Source: Cellulomonas fulva
Lineage (GTDB): Bacteria; Actinomycetota; Actinomycetes; Actinomycetales; Cellulomonadaceae
DNA length: 64,000 bases
Direction: 5' to 3'
Assembly (NCBI RefSeq): GCF_018531375.1
Contig: NZ_JAHBOH010000002.1
Span: forward strand, 186,001-250,000
Shown here in pieces: positions 62,740 through 64,000 of the stretch. Within the stretch, counting starts at the first letter, position 1. The number at the start of each line of letters is the position of its first letter. The notes beneath the pieces were generated by a model that was not told the origin of the DNA, searched no databases, and saw nothing but the letters and a program-made list of their open reading frames with translations. The position numbers and the translations under genes were made by a program.

Positions 62740-64000
62740 GTGAGGCGTCCTACTCAGACCACGGTCGGCGAGCTCCGCGCAGCGGGCCACGTGCACACGT
62801 CGGTGCGGGCGGAGATCCGCACCAATCTCCTGGCCGCGCTGCGGGACGGGCGGGACCCGTGGCCCGGCATCCACGGGTTCGACGAGACCGTGGTGCCGCA
62901 GCTCGAGCGCGCGCTCATCGCGGGCCACGACATCGTCCTGCTGGGCGAGCGCGGGCAGGGGAAGACGCGGATCCTACGCACGCTGGCGGGCCTGCTCGAC
63001 GAGTGGTCGCCGGTGATCGCGGGGTCGGAGATCGGGGAGCACCCATACGAGCCGATCACCGCGGCGAGCAGGCGGCTGGCGGCCGACCTGGGCGACGAGC
63101 TGCCGATCGCGTGGCGGCACCGTGACGAGCGGTACGTCGAGAAGCTCGCGACGCCGGACACGAGCGTCGCGGACCTGATCGGCGACGTCGACCCCATGAA
63201 GGTCGCCGAGGGCCGGGCACTGGGAGACCCGGAGACCATCCACTTCGGTCTCGTGCCGCGCGGGCACCGCGGCATCGTCGCCGTCAACGAGCTGCCCGAC
63301 CTGGCCGAGCGCATCCAGGTCGCGATGCTCAACGTGATGGAGGAGCGGGACATCCAGATCCGCGGTTACGTGCTGCGGCTGCCGCTCGACGTGCTCGTCG
63401 TCGCGACCGCGAACCCCGAGGACTACACCAACCGCGGGCGGATCATCACCCCGCTCAAGGACCGGTTCGGTGCCGAGATCCGCACGCACTACCCCACGGA
63501 GCTGGCCGACGAGGTCGCAGTCATCCGGCAGGAGGCCGTGCTGCAGGCGGAGGTGCCCGACCACCTCGTCGAGATCCTGGCCCGGTTCACGCGCGCGCTG
63601 CGGGAGTCGAGCGCGGTGGACCAGCGCAGCGGGGTGAGCGCACGGTTCGCCATCGCGGGCGCGGAGACGGTGGCGGCGTCCGCGCTGCACCGGGCGGCCC
63701 GCCAGGGCGAGGACGCCGCCGTGGCGCGGCCGGTCGACCTGGAGACGGCCGTCGACGTGCTGGCCGGGAAGATCGAGTTCGAGTCGGGGGAGGAGGGCCG
63801 CGAGGACGAGATCCTCGACCACCTGCTGCGGACGGCCACCGCCGAGACCGTCCGCGCGCACCTGCGGGGCGTCGACCTCACGCTCCTGGCGGACGCGATC
63901 CAGGGCGGCGTGATGGTCACCACCGGCGAGCAGGTCACCGCGCGGGACGTGCTCGCCGGCCTGCCCGCGCTGGGGGAGTCCGAGGTGTACGACGAGATCT
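62740..64000 (+). CDS. MoxR/ChlI-like AAA+ ATPase, 3' partial
   Basis: The frame from GTG 62740 is open to the end of the window (420 codons). It has Walker A GERGQGKT at about residue 68, a Walker B region RGIVAVNELPDLAER at about 177, sensor 1 VVATANPEDY and an arginine-finger region TPLKDRFGAEIRTHYP, the order of the magnesium-chelatase/MoxR class. These ATPases usually work with a VWA-domain protein, expected just downstream. It is divergent from the kinase gene with 147 bases between. Confidence 0.88.
   Translation, partial: MRRPTQTTVGELRAAGHVHTSVRAEIRTNLLAALRDGRDPWPGIHGFDETVVPQLERALIAGHDIVLLGERGQGKTRILRTLAGLLDEWSPVIAGSEIGEHPYEPITAASRRLAADLGDELPIAWRHRDERYVEKLATPDTSVADLIGDVDPMKVAEGRALGDPETIHFGLVPRGHRGIVAVNELPDLAERIQVAMLNVMEERDIQIRGYVLRLPLDVLVVATANPEDYTNRGRIITPLKDRFGAEIRTHYPTELADEVAVIRQEAVLQAEVPDHLVEILARFTRALRESSAVDQRSGVSARFAIAGAETVAASALHRAARQGEDAAVARPVDLETAVDVLAGKIEFESGEEGREDEILDHLLRTATAETVRAHLRGVDLTLLADAIQGGVMVTTGEQVTARDVLAGLPALGESEVYDEI

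Noticed and set aside
1..64000. tRNA or rRNA genes
   Set aside because: Apart from the tRNA-like part of tmRNA I saw no cloverleaf with conserved T-loop and acceptor stem.

Overview
The window looks like a piece of a high-GC actinobacterial chromosome, most likely from the Micrococcales and possibly close to Cellulomonas. This is inferred from the GC-rich codon use, the many GTG and TTG starts, the prfB / ftsE-ftsX-M23 peptidase / smpB / ssrA gene order, the Flp (tad) pilus genes and a tmRNA tag ending in ALAA. The genus is a guess from gene order and style, not from a database comparison.

Region by region. (1) Positions 1-7448 are the right end of a prophage or integrative element: a fibronectin-like structural protein cut by the window edge, a lipoprotein gene on the opposite strand, two small basic or DNA-binding proteins, a large serine integrase and an AlbA/Schlafen-type cargo protein. 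The element ends inside tadB, leaving only the last 89 or so codons of tadB. (2) Positions 7450-10463 are the rest of the tad pilus operon (tadB remnant, tadC, a small pilin-like protein, two TadE-like proteins and a TadG-like protein with a 15-bp tandem repeat). (3) Positions 10496-30206 are core genome: a secreted beta-helix protein, prfB, a LacI regulator divergent from a ChvE/MmsAB sugar transporter, a ROK regulator with a lone sugar ABC ATPase, ftsE-ftsX-M23 hydrolase, smpB, a redoxin/TetR pair with a perfect palindromic operator, a DUF2207 protein, an ATP-dependent DNA ligase and a membrane-anchored zinc protease. (4) Positions 30348-36004 hold a three-gene minus-strand operon: a Trypco1-like protein, a trypsin-like protease fused to a CHAT-like domain that has lost its catalytic residues, and a 1003-residue TPR-like protein. 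Beside it is a half-length trypsin-like protein. This resembles the NTP-independent edge of known bacterial conflict systems and is the best candidate here for a little-described system.

(5) ssrA (tmRNA) at 36931-37300 marks the start of a variable island that runs to about 60.8 kb. It begins with a coupled operon of two recombinase-like or unknown proteins and a broken DDE transposase. It continues with defence-type genes: a single-chain type ISP restriction-modification enzyme translationally coupled to a DUF262/DUF1524 (GmrSD-like) nuclease, a frameshifted gene, an IS3 element that splits another gene, a 5'-nucleotidase, a DUF7662-like small protein, a nucleoside-deoxyribosyltransferase/TIR-like protein with a winged helix, an unknown helical protein with a PH/SHOCT partner, and a 1017-residue PLD-nuclease/helicase protein. 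(6) From 60878 the core genome resumes with a lipoprotein, a Ser/Thr kinase and a MoxR-like AAA+ ATPase that runs off the window.

Two small basic proteins, one in the prophage (3521-3919) and one in the tmRNA island (41928-42332), share an almost identical C-terminal tail (SVRxVSGGLPGLG) encoded by different synonymous codons. Both sit close to recombinase genes.
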